A DNA stretch of 64,000 nt, from the NCBI RefSeq assembly GCF_014235785.1, contig NZ_CP060137.1, positions 2,418,001-2,482,000 on the forward strand, in the 5' to 3' direction. This document shows positions 26,646 through 34,179 of this stretch, piece by piece. Position 1 is the stretch's first letter, and every line of letters begins with the position of its first letter. This DNA is from Bacillus sp. PAMC26568 (lineage in GTDB: Bacteria > Bacillota > Bacilli > Bacillales > Bacillaceae). The notes under the pieces are model-generated. The model ran no database searches, had not been told where the DNA came from, and saw only the letters and a program-made list of their open reading frames with translations. The translations under genes and the position numbers were made by a program.

Positions 26646-26887
26646 ATGTTTTCTCCCCTTTTAAATCAAAATCGACGTGTGTCGAAATCTCGGTCTCTCC
26701 CACCAAATTATTCGCACATTTTCATCTTAATACATGTTTTAACATAAGTAAATAACAATGCTGTTATCAAACATCATAAGCCATGCTTATAGTTATAAAC
26801 TTCAGTACTTTTTTAATATATTGAATTGTAACCGGACACATCTTTTTCCCCTGACAAACAAACACTATGGCCATGGGGGTGAGAAGT

Positions 26888-27037
26888 ATGGCAAAACGCA
26901 AAGCAAACCACGTAATGGAAGGTATGAACGCGGCTTCTGCACAAGGAAAAGGTGCTGGCTATAATGAGGAATTCTCGAATGAGCCTCTTACTGCAGCACA
27001 GAAACAGAATAATAAAAAGCGCAAAAAAAATCAGTAA
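26888..27037 (+). CDS. sspO: Small acid-soluble spore protein O
   Basis: 49 residues: [19 protein letters not shown], then [19 protein letters not shown] and a Lys-rich tail, matching SspO (CotK). GGGGGTGAG precedes the ATG. Divergent from citB. In B. subtilis sspO and sspP are one operon; here each has its own terminator and a minus-strand gene lies between them. Confidence 0.93.
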   Translation: MAKRKANHVMEGMNAASAQGKGAGYNEEFSNEPLTAAQKQNNKKRKKNQ

Positions 27038-27040
27038 ACA

Positions 27041-27067
27041 AAAAACGACGGATTTCCCGTCGTTTTT
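27041..27067. terminator. Terminator between sspO and the next convergent gene
   Basis: AAAAACGACGG and CCGTCGTTTTT around five bases, usable from both sides; its end abuts the stop of the minus-strand gene. Confidence 0.9.
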
Positions 27068-27329
27068 ACTGTTCCTCAATATTCACTTCATCAACAATCC
27101 GTGCAAGATCTCTTCGATACTGTTCAAGTGTTTCACGCTGTGTTTCAGAAGCAACCTCTAATGCATTGTTAATTTGTTCATATGCTTCATTCACTTCTTC
27201 TTTTAAATGGCTTAGCTGAATCCCATAGTCTGATCCATCTTTCTCTAGCTGCTGAAAAACATTTTCTGCCTGTGCAGCTCCTTGCTGTGCTGCCTGAAAC
27301 GCCTGCTGCTTGTTTTTATGATAAGGCAT
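27066..27329 (-). CDS. Hypothetical helical protein between sspO and sspP
   Basis: 87 residues, Gln/Glu-rich, nearly all predicted helix, with a heptad-like stretch (LKEEVNEAYEQINNALEVA) suggesting a coiled coil. No cysteine, signal or membrane segment. AAAGGAGG precedes the ATG. The surrounding spore genes hint at a sporulation role, but no family is recognised. Confidence 0.7.
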   Translation of the reverse strand: MPYHKNKQQAFQAAQQGAAQAENVFQQLEKDGSDYGIQLSHLKEEVNEAYEQINNALEVASETQRETLEQYRRDLARIVDEVNIEEQ

Positions 27330-27462
27330 TTGTTTCCCTCCTTTACTGGTGCTGACCTGCCTGAACCTTAGTGTGGTGAATATATGGACATATTATACAG
27401 GCTGAATTTTGAATGATACCTCCTTAAATGTTTTATCCTAACTAGCAAGGAAGGTGAAAAAA

Positions 27463-27609
27463 ATGACGAACAAAAATTCAAGCAAAGATATGCACAAAAA
27501 TGCTCCAAAGGGAAATAATCCCGGGCAGCCTGAACCTTTAGATGGGTCAAAAAAGGTTAAAAACCGTAACCATTCTCGTCAAAAACACAATTCACATCAC
27601 GATATGTAA
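27463..27609 (+). CDS. sspP: Small acid-soluble spore protein P
   Basis: 48 residues: [20 protein letters not shown], then [17 protein letters not shown] and a His/Lys-rich end, matching SspP (CotL). AAGGAAGGTG lies before the ATG. Forespore-expressed in B. subtilis. Confidence 0.93.
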   Translation: MTNKNSSKDMHKNAPKGNNPGQPEPLDGSKKVKNRNHSRQKHNSHHDM

Positions 27610-27615
27610 GCTTTT

Positions 27616-27653
27616 TGAACGGCTCTGCAATCTGCAGCCGTTCATTTTTATTT
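27616..27653 (+). terminator. Terminator of sspP
   Basis: TGAACGGCT and AGCCGTTCA arms with 11-base loop, then a T-rich run, just after the stop. Confidence 0.85.
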
Positions 27654-27867
27654 TTTTGCCTATGCATGAACGTTCATGTCAATTAATAAAATATCTTAAG
27701 CGAATCATCTTACCCTCTTCTGCTTACTTATACTCGAAAAAACCCGCTTTAAAAAACACTGGAAAAATTAATTGTTTTTTCTCTTCAAAGCATGTTTAAT
27801 ACCTTTCACACATTGTTTATGAATTGAATAAGATTTAAGTAGCATGGTTTTTGGAGGTCAACCTGAG

Positions 27868-28272
27868 ATGGACAAAAAAAAACGTTCAAAGCCTTCTGAT
27901 CTTAGCTGTATTGAAGAGTGGATGAATCAATTCTTCACAGATCCATTCTCAGCACTGATTGACTACCATTCTTTTCGCGTTGATTTATTCGAAACAAGTG
28001 AGGATTACATTGTTGAGGCAGAATTTACAGATATGAACCCAGAGCAAATACGAATTGAGATCAATCAAGAATCGTTAATTATTAAAGTCCTTGCCACACT
28101 GTCTGAGAATGATGAAAAAGATCAGCTGGAACGAACGATTCTTCTACCCTTTACCCTTGAAAAAAAAGTAATAGAGGCTTTTTTTACAAATGATATCCTG
28201 GAAGTTAAAATAGCTAAAGACGGAAGCTGCGTTCGAAAAGGATGCCATATCCCTGTTCAATATACAAATTAA
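27868..28272 (+). CDS. cotM: Hsp20/alpha-crystallin-type spore coat protein, CotM-like
   Basis: 134 residues from the ATG at 27868 after GGAGGT; an in-frame ATG at 27844 lacks a site. The central region (FRVDLFETSEDYIVEAEFTD to the LPFTLEKKVIEAFFTNDILEV segment) is an alpha-crystallin domain, including the usual A/FxFxNGxLxI-like strand. The position beside sspP-sspO and the length agree with CotM, a sigma-K-dependent outer coat protein of B. subtilis. It could also be a plain small heat-shock protein; synteny favours CotM. Confidence 0.8.
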   Translation: MDKKKRSKPSDLSCIEEWMNQFFTDPFSALIDYHSFRVDLFETSEDYIVEAEFTDMNPEQIRIEINQESLIIKVLATLSENDEKDQLERTILLPFTLEKKVIEAFFTNDILEVKIAKDGSCVRKGCHIPVQYTN

Positions 28273-28297
28273 AGCAAGGTTTTATTCTTGCTTTTTT
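28271..28297 (+). terminator. Terminator of cotM-like gene
   Basis: AAAGCAAG and CTTGCTTT arms followed by a T run directly after the stop. Confidence 0.85.
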
Positions 28298-28499
28298 ATT
28301 TTTCTATTTAAAGTCTATGTTTAGACAAGTCCTTCTCATTTACATATAAGTAAAGAGAAATATGGGTGTATTAATTAAAAATCTCGTGATCAGCGAAATT
28401 TCGGTTGGTGTCGTTAACTACGGAAAATTCCACTCTTGCAGGAGCCGTGGAAAAAAATAAATCTGTTCAGGATGCGGCAGCTTAAGAAGAAGGAAAAAT

Positions 28500-28530
28500 G
28501 AAAACGACACCATTTTAGGATGTCGTTTTA
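28500..28530 (-). terminator. Terminator of the small zinc-ribbon gene
   Basis: AAAACGACA and TGTCGTTTT arms around an 11-base loop; it overlaps the stop codon of the minus-strand gene. Confidence 0.7.
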
Positions 28531-28680
28531 AGAGTCGGGCTTATTTTTAAAATCTTGGATTTTAAGCTTTTGGGTTTGAACATTAATTTCTATTTTATTA
28601 ATATCATGATTTCCGCATCGTTTGCAAACATCATTATTATTTAAAAGCAGCATACAATTCACACAATAGTACTTTTCCAT
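28528..28680 (-). CDS. 50-residue zinc-ribbon-like protein
   Basis: Starts at the ATG at 28680, seven bases after GGGAGG (another ATG at 28686 is too close to it). MEKYYCVNCMLLLNNNDVCK then RCGNHD contains two CxxC pairs (CVNC and CKRC), a likely structural zinc site, followed by a short charged tail. Not recognised; may be a small regulator or a spore protein. It lies between cotM and the DUF2639-like gene. Confidence 0.7.
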   Translation of the reverse strand: MEKYYCVNCMLLLNNNDVCKRCGNHDINKIEINVQTQKLKIQDFKNKPDS

Positions 28681-28820
28681 TTTCATGCCTCCCATTATAT
28701 ATCACTATATGAATGAAAGAGATGAAAGTTTCATTTTTTTATAATGATGAACAACCTTCTTCGTTCTTTTTTTCTCCAGATTCACATATTTTTTTTAAAA
28801 TAGATAAAAAGAGGTTTCGT

Positions 28821-28985
28821 ATGGCTTATTATGGTTCAAAAGGATGGTATGTCAATAAGCTAAGAGAAACGGGATTGACAAGACACCCAATTGAAAGAAA
28901 AAAACTTAAGCTCTACAAAACGTTTGTTCTGCGAAATCTATATGAAAATTTAACAGCAGAAGATAATAAAACTTCCTTAAATTAG
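28821..28985 (+). CDS. YflJ-like (DUF2639) small protein
   Basis: 54 residues from the ATG at 28821 after AAAGAGG. MAYYGSKGWYVNKLRETGLT followed by RHPIERKKLKLYKTFVLRNL is the DUF2639 pattern. A frame extends upstream to 28713, but its first 36 residues are low-complexity and Phe-rich, and the family begins at MAYxGSK. Function of the family unknown. Confidence 0.78.
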   Translation: MAYYGSKGWYVNKLRETGLTRHPIERKKLKLYKTFVLRNLYENLTAEDNKTSLN

Positions 28986-28998
28986 GAAGTTTTATTAT
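28967..28998 (+). terminator. Terminator overlapping the DUF2639 gene stop
   Basis: TAAAACTTCCT and AGGAAGTTTTA around six bases, then a T/A-rich tail. Confidence 0.85.
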
Positions 28999-29133
28999 AT
29001 GTAGGTATTTAGAATCACTATATTTTAGATAATTACAAAAAAATAACATTAATAAGGAAAAAAATCCTTTTTTATAGTAAATTTTAATCATATAATAGAC
29101 GTAATATGAAAATGTCAGCAAGGAGGAGCGTTT

Positions 29134-29328
29134 ATGACTCTGCTTTATGAAATCCTTTATCTCCCTACAAAATCTGGAACGATTCGCATTGATTTATCAT
29201 ATAAACGCTCTTCATATACTGCTCACGCTGAGCTTGGAGGGCATCTATCAATGGGAAAAGATCGGAGCAAACGCAAAGCGATCAAAAAGTCACTCATGGA
29301 ATTAGCAAAACAGGTTCATTCCGACTGA
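29134..29328 (+). CDS. Hypothetical small basic protein
   Basis: 64 residues, preceded by AAGGAGGAG. A first half predicted as beta strands (YEILYLPTKSGTIRIDLSY, SYTAHAEL) is followed by GGHLSMGKDRSKRKAIKKSL and a helix. The strand-strand-helix layout and basic S-K-R-K-A turn resemble the C-terminal half of a double-stranded RNA-binding motif, but the full motif is not present. Not recognised. Confidence 0.7.
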   Translation: MTLLYEILYLPTKSGTIRIDLSYKRSSYTAHAELGGHLSMGKDRSKRKAIKKSLMELAKQVHSD

Positions 29329-29399
29329 CCTAGCTTTCCAACCTCTATTCGGTTGTGTATAATAATATCAGATTGCAGTATGGACCGGAGGTTATTTTA

Positions 29400-29825
29400 A
29401 TGTTAGATGGCTGGTTTTTATGGTTTATTTTATTCTGGGTCGTCTTCTTGGCAGGTATGCTTGGCATTGGCGGTTTTTTTATGTTTCGAAAATTTTTAAA
29501 GCGTTTACCGAAAGAAGATGGAAAGTCAGACCTTGATTGGGAAGCTTACTACATACAGCAAACGAGACATCTTTGGGATACGAAACAAAAGGCACTTCTA
29601 GAAGATCTTGTCGAGCCCGTTCCTGAACTATTCAGAGATGTTGCCAGGGCAAAAATTGCAGGGAAAATTGGACAGCTTGCATTAGAAGAAAAGGCAAAAC
29701 AAATTTCTCAGGATTTGGTGATTCGCGGATATATCGTAGCAACACCAAAACGGGATCATAAATTTTTATTGAAACGTCTCAAAGAAAAAAAAATCGACCA
29801 CTCACCATATCGAGCATTGTTTTAA
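29400..29825 (+). CDS. yneK: YneK-like (DUF2621) membrane protein
   Basis: 141 residues from the ATG at 29400, after CCGGAGG. The N-terminal membrane helix (FLWFILFWVVFLAGMLGIGG) then RKFLKRLPKEDGKSDLDWEA and a cytoplasmic helical domain with VPELFRDVARAKIAGKIGQL match YneK. The role is unknown. It lies convergent to the ccd genes, as expected from B. subtilis. Confidence 0.82.
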   Translation: MLDGWFLWFILFWVVFLAGMLGIGGFFMFRKFLKRLPKEDGKSDLDWEAYYIQQTRHLWDTKQKALLEDLVEPVPELFRDVARAKIAGKIGQLALEEKAKQISQDLVIRGYIVATPKRDHKFLLKRLKEKKIDHSPYRALF

Positions 29826-29828
29826 TAA

Positions 29829-29946
29829 AAGCGCAAGAGCCCGTTTAGCGCAGGCATGACAGAAAAGAATCCGGCAGAAAAGTCCTGTTTTGACTTTTTT
29901 GACGGATTTGTTCTGGCCTAGGAGTTGGGCGTTGGAACTAAACACC
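29829..29946. repeat. Fold-back intergenic element
   Basis: About 120 bases just after yneK. The two ends are partly complementary (CCGTTTAGCGC against a right end whose complement reads GTTTAGTTCC), and the centre forms a hairpin with AATCCG/CGGATT and AAAGTC/GACTTT. The GCGC-AAGAGCCCGTTTAG start resembles structured repeats I know from other Bacillaceae. Only one copy was seen in this window. Confidence 0.45.
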
Positions 29947-29980
29947 AATGCGCAAAATTTTATACTTTCTTATCTTTTCA

Positions 29981-30014
29981 AAAAAAACCATCGGAGACTT
30001 TCGATGGTTTTTTA
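29981..30014. terminator. Bidirectional terminator between yneK and ccdC
   Basis: AAAAACCATCG and TCGATGGTTTTT with a short loop, flanked by A and T runs; it ends at the ccdC stop. Confidence 0.8.
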
Positions 30015-30494
30015 GGTTGCTTGAATATTAGGAGGGTTCAATTGATTTTCAAGTTTTCGATAAGAAACATACATGGCAATTCGCCAAGGAACTATCATTC
30101 CGAATGCGAGAATCCAAAACATACCGCTGAGTTCGCCTACATCGATGGAGTTGCTTAAGTAGAATTTCAATGCAATTCTTAATACTAGAAGCCCTATCAA
30201 AATAAAAGCAAATGCTTTAGATCGTTTTAAATAAATTTTTTCATCTTTCACTTCAAAGGTTGAGGTTTTAATAAGAAAGATAGAAAAAATACATCCGAGT
30301 GTGATCGCTTCCAAAAACTCCAGTGGAGTAACTCGAAACATTGGATGCAAAAACATCAGTGCACCAGTACTCATAAAAATCGGAGGCAGGATAATTTTTT
30401 TTGCACTTGCAGGTTTTTTTGAAGCTTTCATGCGTATCATCATGACAGCTATAGCCATAATTACAGCAATTATCGTTGAATAAATGACCAACAT
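30012..30494 (-). CDS. ccdC: CcdC-family membrane protein
   Basis: 160 residues from the ATG at 30494 after AAAGGATTG; the frame runs on to 30593 without a ribosome site. Five hydrophobic helices, with a motif LPPIFMSTGALMFLHPMFRV. The ccdC product has no known essential role in cytochrome c maturation despite its operon name. Last gene of the ccdA-ccdB-ccdC cluster. Confidence 0.88.
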   Translation of the reverse strand: MLVIYSTIIAVIMAIAVMMIRMKASKKPASAKKIILPPIFMSTGALMFLHPMFRVTPLEFLEAITLGCIFSIFLIKTSTFEVKDEKIYLKRSKAFAFILIGLLVLRIALKFYLSNSIDVGELSGMFWILAFGMIVPWRIAMYVSYRKLENQLNPPNIQAT

Positions 30495-30594
30495 GATCAA
30501 TCCTTTACACGGAGTTACTTCTATTATAATACATCTTATAGAATAAATAAAAACCATCACATAATAATCTGGATGGCTTTTCGTTATATGCATT

Positions 30595-30954
30595 TTAGCC
30601 TAAAACACGGTTAATTGCATCACTTACTCTTGTTTCGTCAAATGGCTTAACGATAAAGTCCTTTGCCCCGGCTTCTATTGCTTCAACAACCATTTTTTGC
30701 TGTCCCATTGCTGAGCACATAATGATTTTTGATTGGGGGAATTCTTTTTTTATTTCTTTCAGTGCTTCGATTCCGTTCATTTCCGGCATAGTAATATCCA
30801 TCGTAACCAGGTCCGGCTGCAGTGTTCGAAAAAGGGTAATCGCCTCTGCTCCGTTTTCAGCCTCGCCAATTATCTCATGTCCACTGTTTGTCAGTATTTT
30901 AGATAATGTCAATCTCATAAACTTTGCATCATCCACAATCAGTACTTTAGCCAT
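30595..30954 (-). CDS. ccdB: Stand-alone CheY-like response regulator receiver (CcdB)
   Basis: 119 residues from the ATG at 30954 after GGGAGG. MAKVLIVDDAKFMRLTLSKI, the phosphoacceptor aspartate in VTMDITMPEMNG near residue 52, the SAMG switch residue and VKPF lysine are all intact, but there is no output domain. CheY-like proteins of this type act by binding partners. The partner is unknown; it is encoded between ccdA and ccdC. Confidence 0.9.
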   Translation of the reverse strand: MAKVLIVDDAKFMRLTLSKILTNSGHEIIGEAENGAEAITLFRTLQPDLVTMDITMPEMNGIEALKEIKKEFPQSKIIMCSAMGQQKMVVEAIEAGAKDFIVKPFDETRVSDAINRVLG

Positions 30955-31069
30955 GTAAGTTCCTCCCCACAATTCCACCGAAAGCAAAATCTACTGCTCT
31001 ATGAGATATTATATCAAAAAAAAGAACAAAAGATAGTAATATTGACTCAAAAATTTTATTTAGTTAGGT

Positions 31070-31777
31070 CTAAAATCCTGTAAATCCTCCAAATAATCGG
31101 CTGAATACAATAATAATCTGTGTCATCCAATTAAAAAAGAGCATAATCCCGATAATGATCATCAGCCATCCGCCAACCTTCATAATCTTCAAATTGTGCT
31201 TTCGAATCCATCCAAGTCTTCCAATAAAAAAAGCAAGAATTAGAAATGGTATGGCAAAACCAAGCACATAAGCAAGCATATAAACCATTGCAGAACCAGG
31301 ATTGCTTAAAGTTAAGGCGAAAACTGCTGTTAAAATAGGTCCAGTACACGGGGTCCATCCAGCAGCAAATGCAAGTCCAATCAGCACAGAACCTAAATAT
31401 CCTGATGGTCTGTTCTTTAATTCAAATCTGCGTTCTTTCATTAAAAATTCCGGCTGGAATACCCCTACAATTACTAGACCGAAAAAAATGATAAGAATGG
31501 CACCGATTTGCCTGATTAAATCTTTATAATCAAAAAAGAATTGTCCGATAAATGATCCGCCAAAACCGAGTGCAATAAAAATAATGGAGAATCCAAGTAA
31601 AAAAAACAAAGTATGCAGGAAGCTTCTTCTTTGAAGCATTGCATTTTCCGTTTTTATTTCACCGACCGATACACCTGTTATGTATGATAAAAATGCAGGA
31701 TATAATGGCAAACAGCAAGGTGAGATAAAAGATAAGAAACCAGCTCCAAAAGCTAAAAAGAGATTCACATCCGTCAT
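31070..31777 (-). CDS. ccdA: Cytochrome c biogenesis protein CcdA
   Basis: 235 residues, six membrane helices. [21 protein letters not shown] at the N-terminus and [16 protein letters not shown] in the second half each carry one of the paired cysteines that pass electrons across the membrane to exported thioredoxin-like proteins such as ResA. Needed for cytochrome c maturation and for a late sporulation redox step (StoA). First gene of the ccd unit; GAGGAGC before the ATG. Confidence 0.95.
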   Translation of the reverse strand: MTDVNLFLAFGAGFLSFISPCCLPLYPAFLSYITGVSVGEIKTENAMLQRRSFLHTLFFLLGFSIIFIALGFGGSFIGQFFFDYKDLIRQIGAILIIFFGLVIVGVFQPEFLMKERRFELKNRPSGYLGSVLIGLAFAAGWTPCTGPILTAVFALTLSNPGSAMVYMLAYVLGFAIPFLILAFFIGRLGWIRKHNLKIMKVGGWLMIIIGIMLFFNWMTQIIIVFSRLFGGFTGF

Positions 31778-32046
31778 CTTTCAGCTCCTCCTCTCTATAA
31801 TAAGTCACACTATATTCTAGCAAAAACACTTTGAAAATCATATGTTTCACTATGTGACATTTTTATGTCAATTCCCTAACAACTATGCAAAAGAGATTTC
31901 TTCACAGATCGGATACCTATATAATGGCTATATATCATAAATAAAAATCCTTATTTTCCCTTCGAATTATTTTCCAAATTAGGATATAATAGAAATTAAT
32001 AGCAAAAAGATCGTTATGAACTTACATAAAGAAAGGACAAGTTTTC

Positions 32047-32226
32047 GTGTCTAAACAAGAACTATTGAAGCTTATAGAAAAAAAACGTGCGGAAATGATC
32101 GATATAGCAATAAAGAATGGAATCAATTCAAACGTGTCCATTCAATACAGTCAAGAACTCGATCACTTGCTAAATGAATACAACCGATACAGCTATACTA
32201 CATTAAAAAAAGTGAGCTATTCATAA
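32047..32226 (+). CDS. Spo0E-like sporulation aspartyl-phosphate phosphatase
   Basis: 59 residues from GTG at 32047 after AAAGGAC. SKQELLKLIEKKRAEMIDIA forms the first helix, and SQELDHLLNEYNRY is the SQELDxLLNxY signature that removes phosphate from Spo0A-P and so delays sporulation. The location upstream of ccdA fits YnzD of B. subtilis. Too short to be judged by length alone, but the motif is exact. Confidence 0.9.
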   Translation: MSKQELLKLIEKKRAEMIDIAIKNGINSNVSIQYSQELDHLLNEYNRYSYTTLKKVSYS

Positions 32227-32230
32227 ATAA

Positions 32231-32452
32231 AGGCTCTTTTCGTAAAATTTGTTGCTTTTATAGAAATGGTTAAAACCTTTAGTGGATTGTAGCGGAAGGC
32301 ACTTGACTCCTGCGGGAAATAGAGGGGAATGGGAGACCCCACAGGCATAGCCGAGGAGGCTCCCATTCCTCCCTGCGGAAAGCAAGTGCCTGCAGCGGAA
32401 ATCCACTGGCGAAATTTATAACCAAAAAACAACAATCAATGCAAAACAGCCT
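32231..32452. mobile_element. MITE-like fold-back element, copy 1
   Basis: 222 bases that pair with themselves: the ends are AGGCTCTTTTCG and a complement of it (AAAACAGCCT), with GTTGCTTTTA near the left and its complement near the right, and the middle holds GGCACTTG / CAAGTGCC. A second copy of the same element at 59330-59550 is clearly similar along the whole length. Copy 1 is flanked by AAATAA on both sides. No ORF of its own; three minus-strand frames inside are artefacts. Such elements move with a transposase coded elsewhere. Confidence 0.75.
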
Positions 32453-32456
32453 AAAT

Positions 32457-32485
32457 AAAAAAGTACGCTGCATGCGTGCTTTTTA
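32457..32485 (+). terminator. Hairpin with T tail after the fold-back element
   Basis: AAAAAGTACGC and GCGTGCTTTTT (one unpaired base) around TGCAT. It would have served the Spo0E-like gene before the element inserted between the gene and its terminator. Confidence 0.7.
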
Positions 32486-32844
32486 TATTGAAAGATAAAA
32501 CTCCATATCCCCCTCGATTACGGCATATCGGAATTCAGTGATCATTTGTGCACTTATTTCGGAAAGCTCATAAGCAATCCGCCTATCTCCTTCCTTTATT
32601 ACTTCATGGCCTTATGCATAATAATAATGTCCCTTATTCTTTATCCTTGATCAAATACTTTAACATCTTAAGAAGAACACATATACTTTTTTAGAATTCG
32701 TCTATGTCATCTGGCATTAGTTAACTACTTAAGTATGTTGTCGTATTAATTAACATTTATTAATAAATGTGTGAAATTTGTCTAATCTAATCTAATCCTT
32801 TCCTCATAAGATATAGTAGTCCTACACAAAGGAGGGAATAAAAT

Positions 32845-32943
32845 ATGAGCGACTATGGAAGAAGAGACAACAATTTTGCATTGATTGTTGTTTTATTCGT
32901 TCTTTTAATTATTGTTGGAGCATCTTTTTTGGGAAGATACTAA
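32845..32943 (+). CDS. YjcZ-family small sporulation membrane protein
   Basis: 32 residues: MSDYGRRDNNFALIVVLFVL followed by LIIVGASFLGRY. One hydrophobic helix, as in the YjcZ/SscA family. AAAGGAGGG precedes the ATG. Too short for most gene finders, but the ribosome site, composition and following terminator support it. The 32486-32844 gap before it shows no other gene. Confidence 0.8.
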   Translation: MSDYGRRDNNFALIVVLFVLLIIVGASFLGRY

Positions 32944-32980
32944 TAGACAAAACTCATTCAATACCAACCGCTTAATTTTT

Positions 32981-33008
32981 GGTCAGGCTTGTGCCTGATC
33001 TTTTTTTG
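32981..33008 (+). terminator. Terminator of the YjcZ-like gene
   Basis: TCAGGC and GCCTGA around four bases, followed by a run of eight T. Confidence 0.85.
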
Positions 33009-33115
33009 TTTTATTTAAACCTAAATCGATCTTACCTCTCTCTTCCCTGGCACTTACTTATCATCGGTCTCTCTATGAATCCTTGGCAAAGCAATGATTC
33101 AAACCAAATTTCAAT

Positions 33116-33161
33116 AAAAAAAACCGCCTTCCTGTTAATTTTCAACAGAAAAAGCGGTTTT
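33116..33161 (-). terminator. Possible terminator downstream of yneF
   Basis: AAAACCGC and GCGGTTTT with an inner CTGTT/AACAG pair; eight T follow on the minus strand. It lies about 130 bases after the yneF stop. Confidence 0.55.
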
Positions 33162-33296
33162 GAATTGGTAAAAAGAAAGATTAAGCATTTTTTAAGTATT
33201 TATGATGAAGGATTAAGTCAGAGGGTTTATGCAAAAAAACAAAATGCTTAAATTATTTACCTAAAACCCTTTAAAAAACCCGTATTCAAGGAATTT

Positions 33297-33515
33297 TTAT
33301 TTTGCTTGATTGTTCATCATTTTCATCATTTGGTTAATTTTCTTTTGAGAAGGTTTCATTCCCATTTGCATCATCATCATTTTTAACATTTGCTCATTAA
33401 TTGGCGGATTTTTCTTCAAGTAACTCATCATATATTGGCGAGCAATGAAAAATCCTAGTGCTACTCCAGCAAGTAATGCCAGAACGCCTACTAGAATGAC
33501 TACCCACAGATCCAT
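33297..33515 (-). CDS. yneF: YneF-family (UPF0154) membrane protein
   Basis: 72 residues. One N-terminal membrane helix ([20 protein letters not shown]), then [20 protein letters not shown] and a Met/Lys-rich tail, the UPF0154 pattern. Function unknown; conserved next to sirA. Confidence 0.92.
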   Translation of the reverse strand: MDLWVVILVGVLALLAGVALGFFIARQYMMSYLKKNPPINEQMLKMMMMQMGMKPSQKKINQMMKMMNNQAK

Positions 33516-33600
33516 TGTATTTCCTCCTTCATGTTGTCTATTTTACAGTGTACTAAACCATAGGATATTATACAACATTTACTCCATAATTTCTGCCTTT

Positions 33601-34047
33601 TTAGACAAATTTTCTTTCTTTTATCGGTTTTAGCCATCCGTACCTTTTTGACTCGAAATCCATTGCTAAAAAACATGAATCAATCTTCCTCAAAATTTCA
33701 AAAAAGATAGCTTCCATATCAAAGCTACCTACAGAAGTGACCTCTATATACTGATCTCGAACATGAAGAAGAGCGTTCCCCTGCTTTGTCTCGCTGTCAA
33801 TTTTATGGCTCGACTCATCACGGACATAATTGTAACGGTTAACCAGATTTGTTTTAAGGATATTCTCTATTGGTTGAGCAGGAATCTCCTTAGTAATATA
33901 GTTAATTTGCTTATATAAATGATAAAATTCTTTTTGCTCAGGGCTTGTCCGAAAGTATTCCTGAAAAAGATGGAATAGCTTTGCTTCTCGGCCGAAAAAG
34001 TGATTTGCAAATTCTTCTTCTATTAAATAGACATAATAGTGCCTCAT
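33601..34047 (-). CDS. sirA: Sporulation inhibitor of replication SirA
   Basis: 148 residues. MRHYYVYLIEEEFANHFFGR followed by EAKLFHLFQEYF matches SirA (YneE). In B. subtilis SirA binds domain I of DnaA and blocks new rounds of replication once sporulation begins, under Spo0A control. Located between yneF and tkt as expected. Confidence 0.9.
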   Translation of the reverse strand: MRHYYVYLIEEEFANHFFGREAKLFHLFQEYFRTSPEQKEFYHLYKQINYITKEIPAQPIENILKTNLVNRYNYVRDESSHKIDSETKQGNALLHVRDQYIEVTSVGSFDMEAIFFEILRKIDSCFLAMDFESKRYGWLKPIKERKFV

Positions 34048-34146
34048 ACTTCCACCCCTTGATAACTGTTATCGCCATTATAATAGAAGGAGACACTAAA
34101 AATTTGTCTAAATAAAGGAGGAAGATAACACTTTTTTTGTCGAAAA

Positions 34147-34172
34147 AGAGAGAACGAATATTCGTCCTCTCT
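34147..34172 (-). terminator. Terminator of tkt
   Basis: AGAGAGAACGAAT and ATTCGTCCTCTCT arms (one mismatch) eight bases after the tkt stop on the minus strand; the tail TTTTTCG has five T. Confidence 0.75.
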
Positions 34173-34179
34173 GGATTGA

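Noticed and set aside
28362..28485. Short ORF with a possible frameshift (MGVLIKNLVISEISVG, then STLAGAVEKNKSVQDAAA)
   Set aside because: Weak ribosome site, no family resemblance; could be an eroded small gene but cannot be supported.
32217..32473. Three overlapping minus-strand ORFs of 61-72 codons
   Set aside because: They lie in the fold-back element, lack ribosome sites, and are not shared as frames by copy 2.
32979..33251. Plus-strand 90-codon ORF
   Set aside because: Begins inside the terminator of the YjcZ-like gene and crosses another hairpin; no ribosome site.
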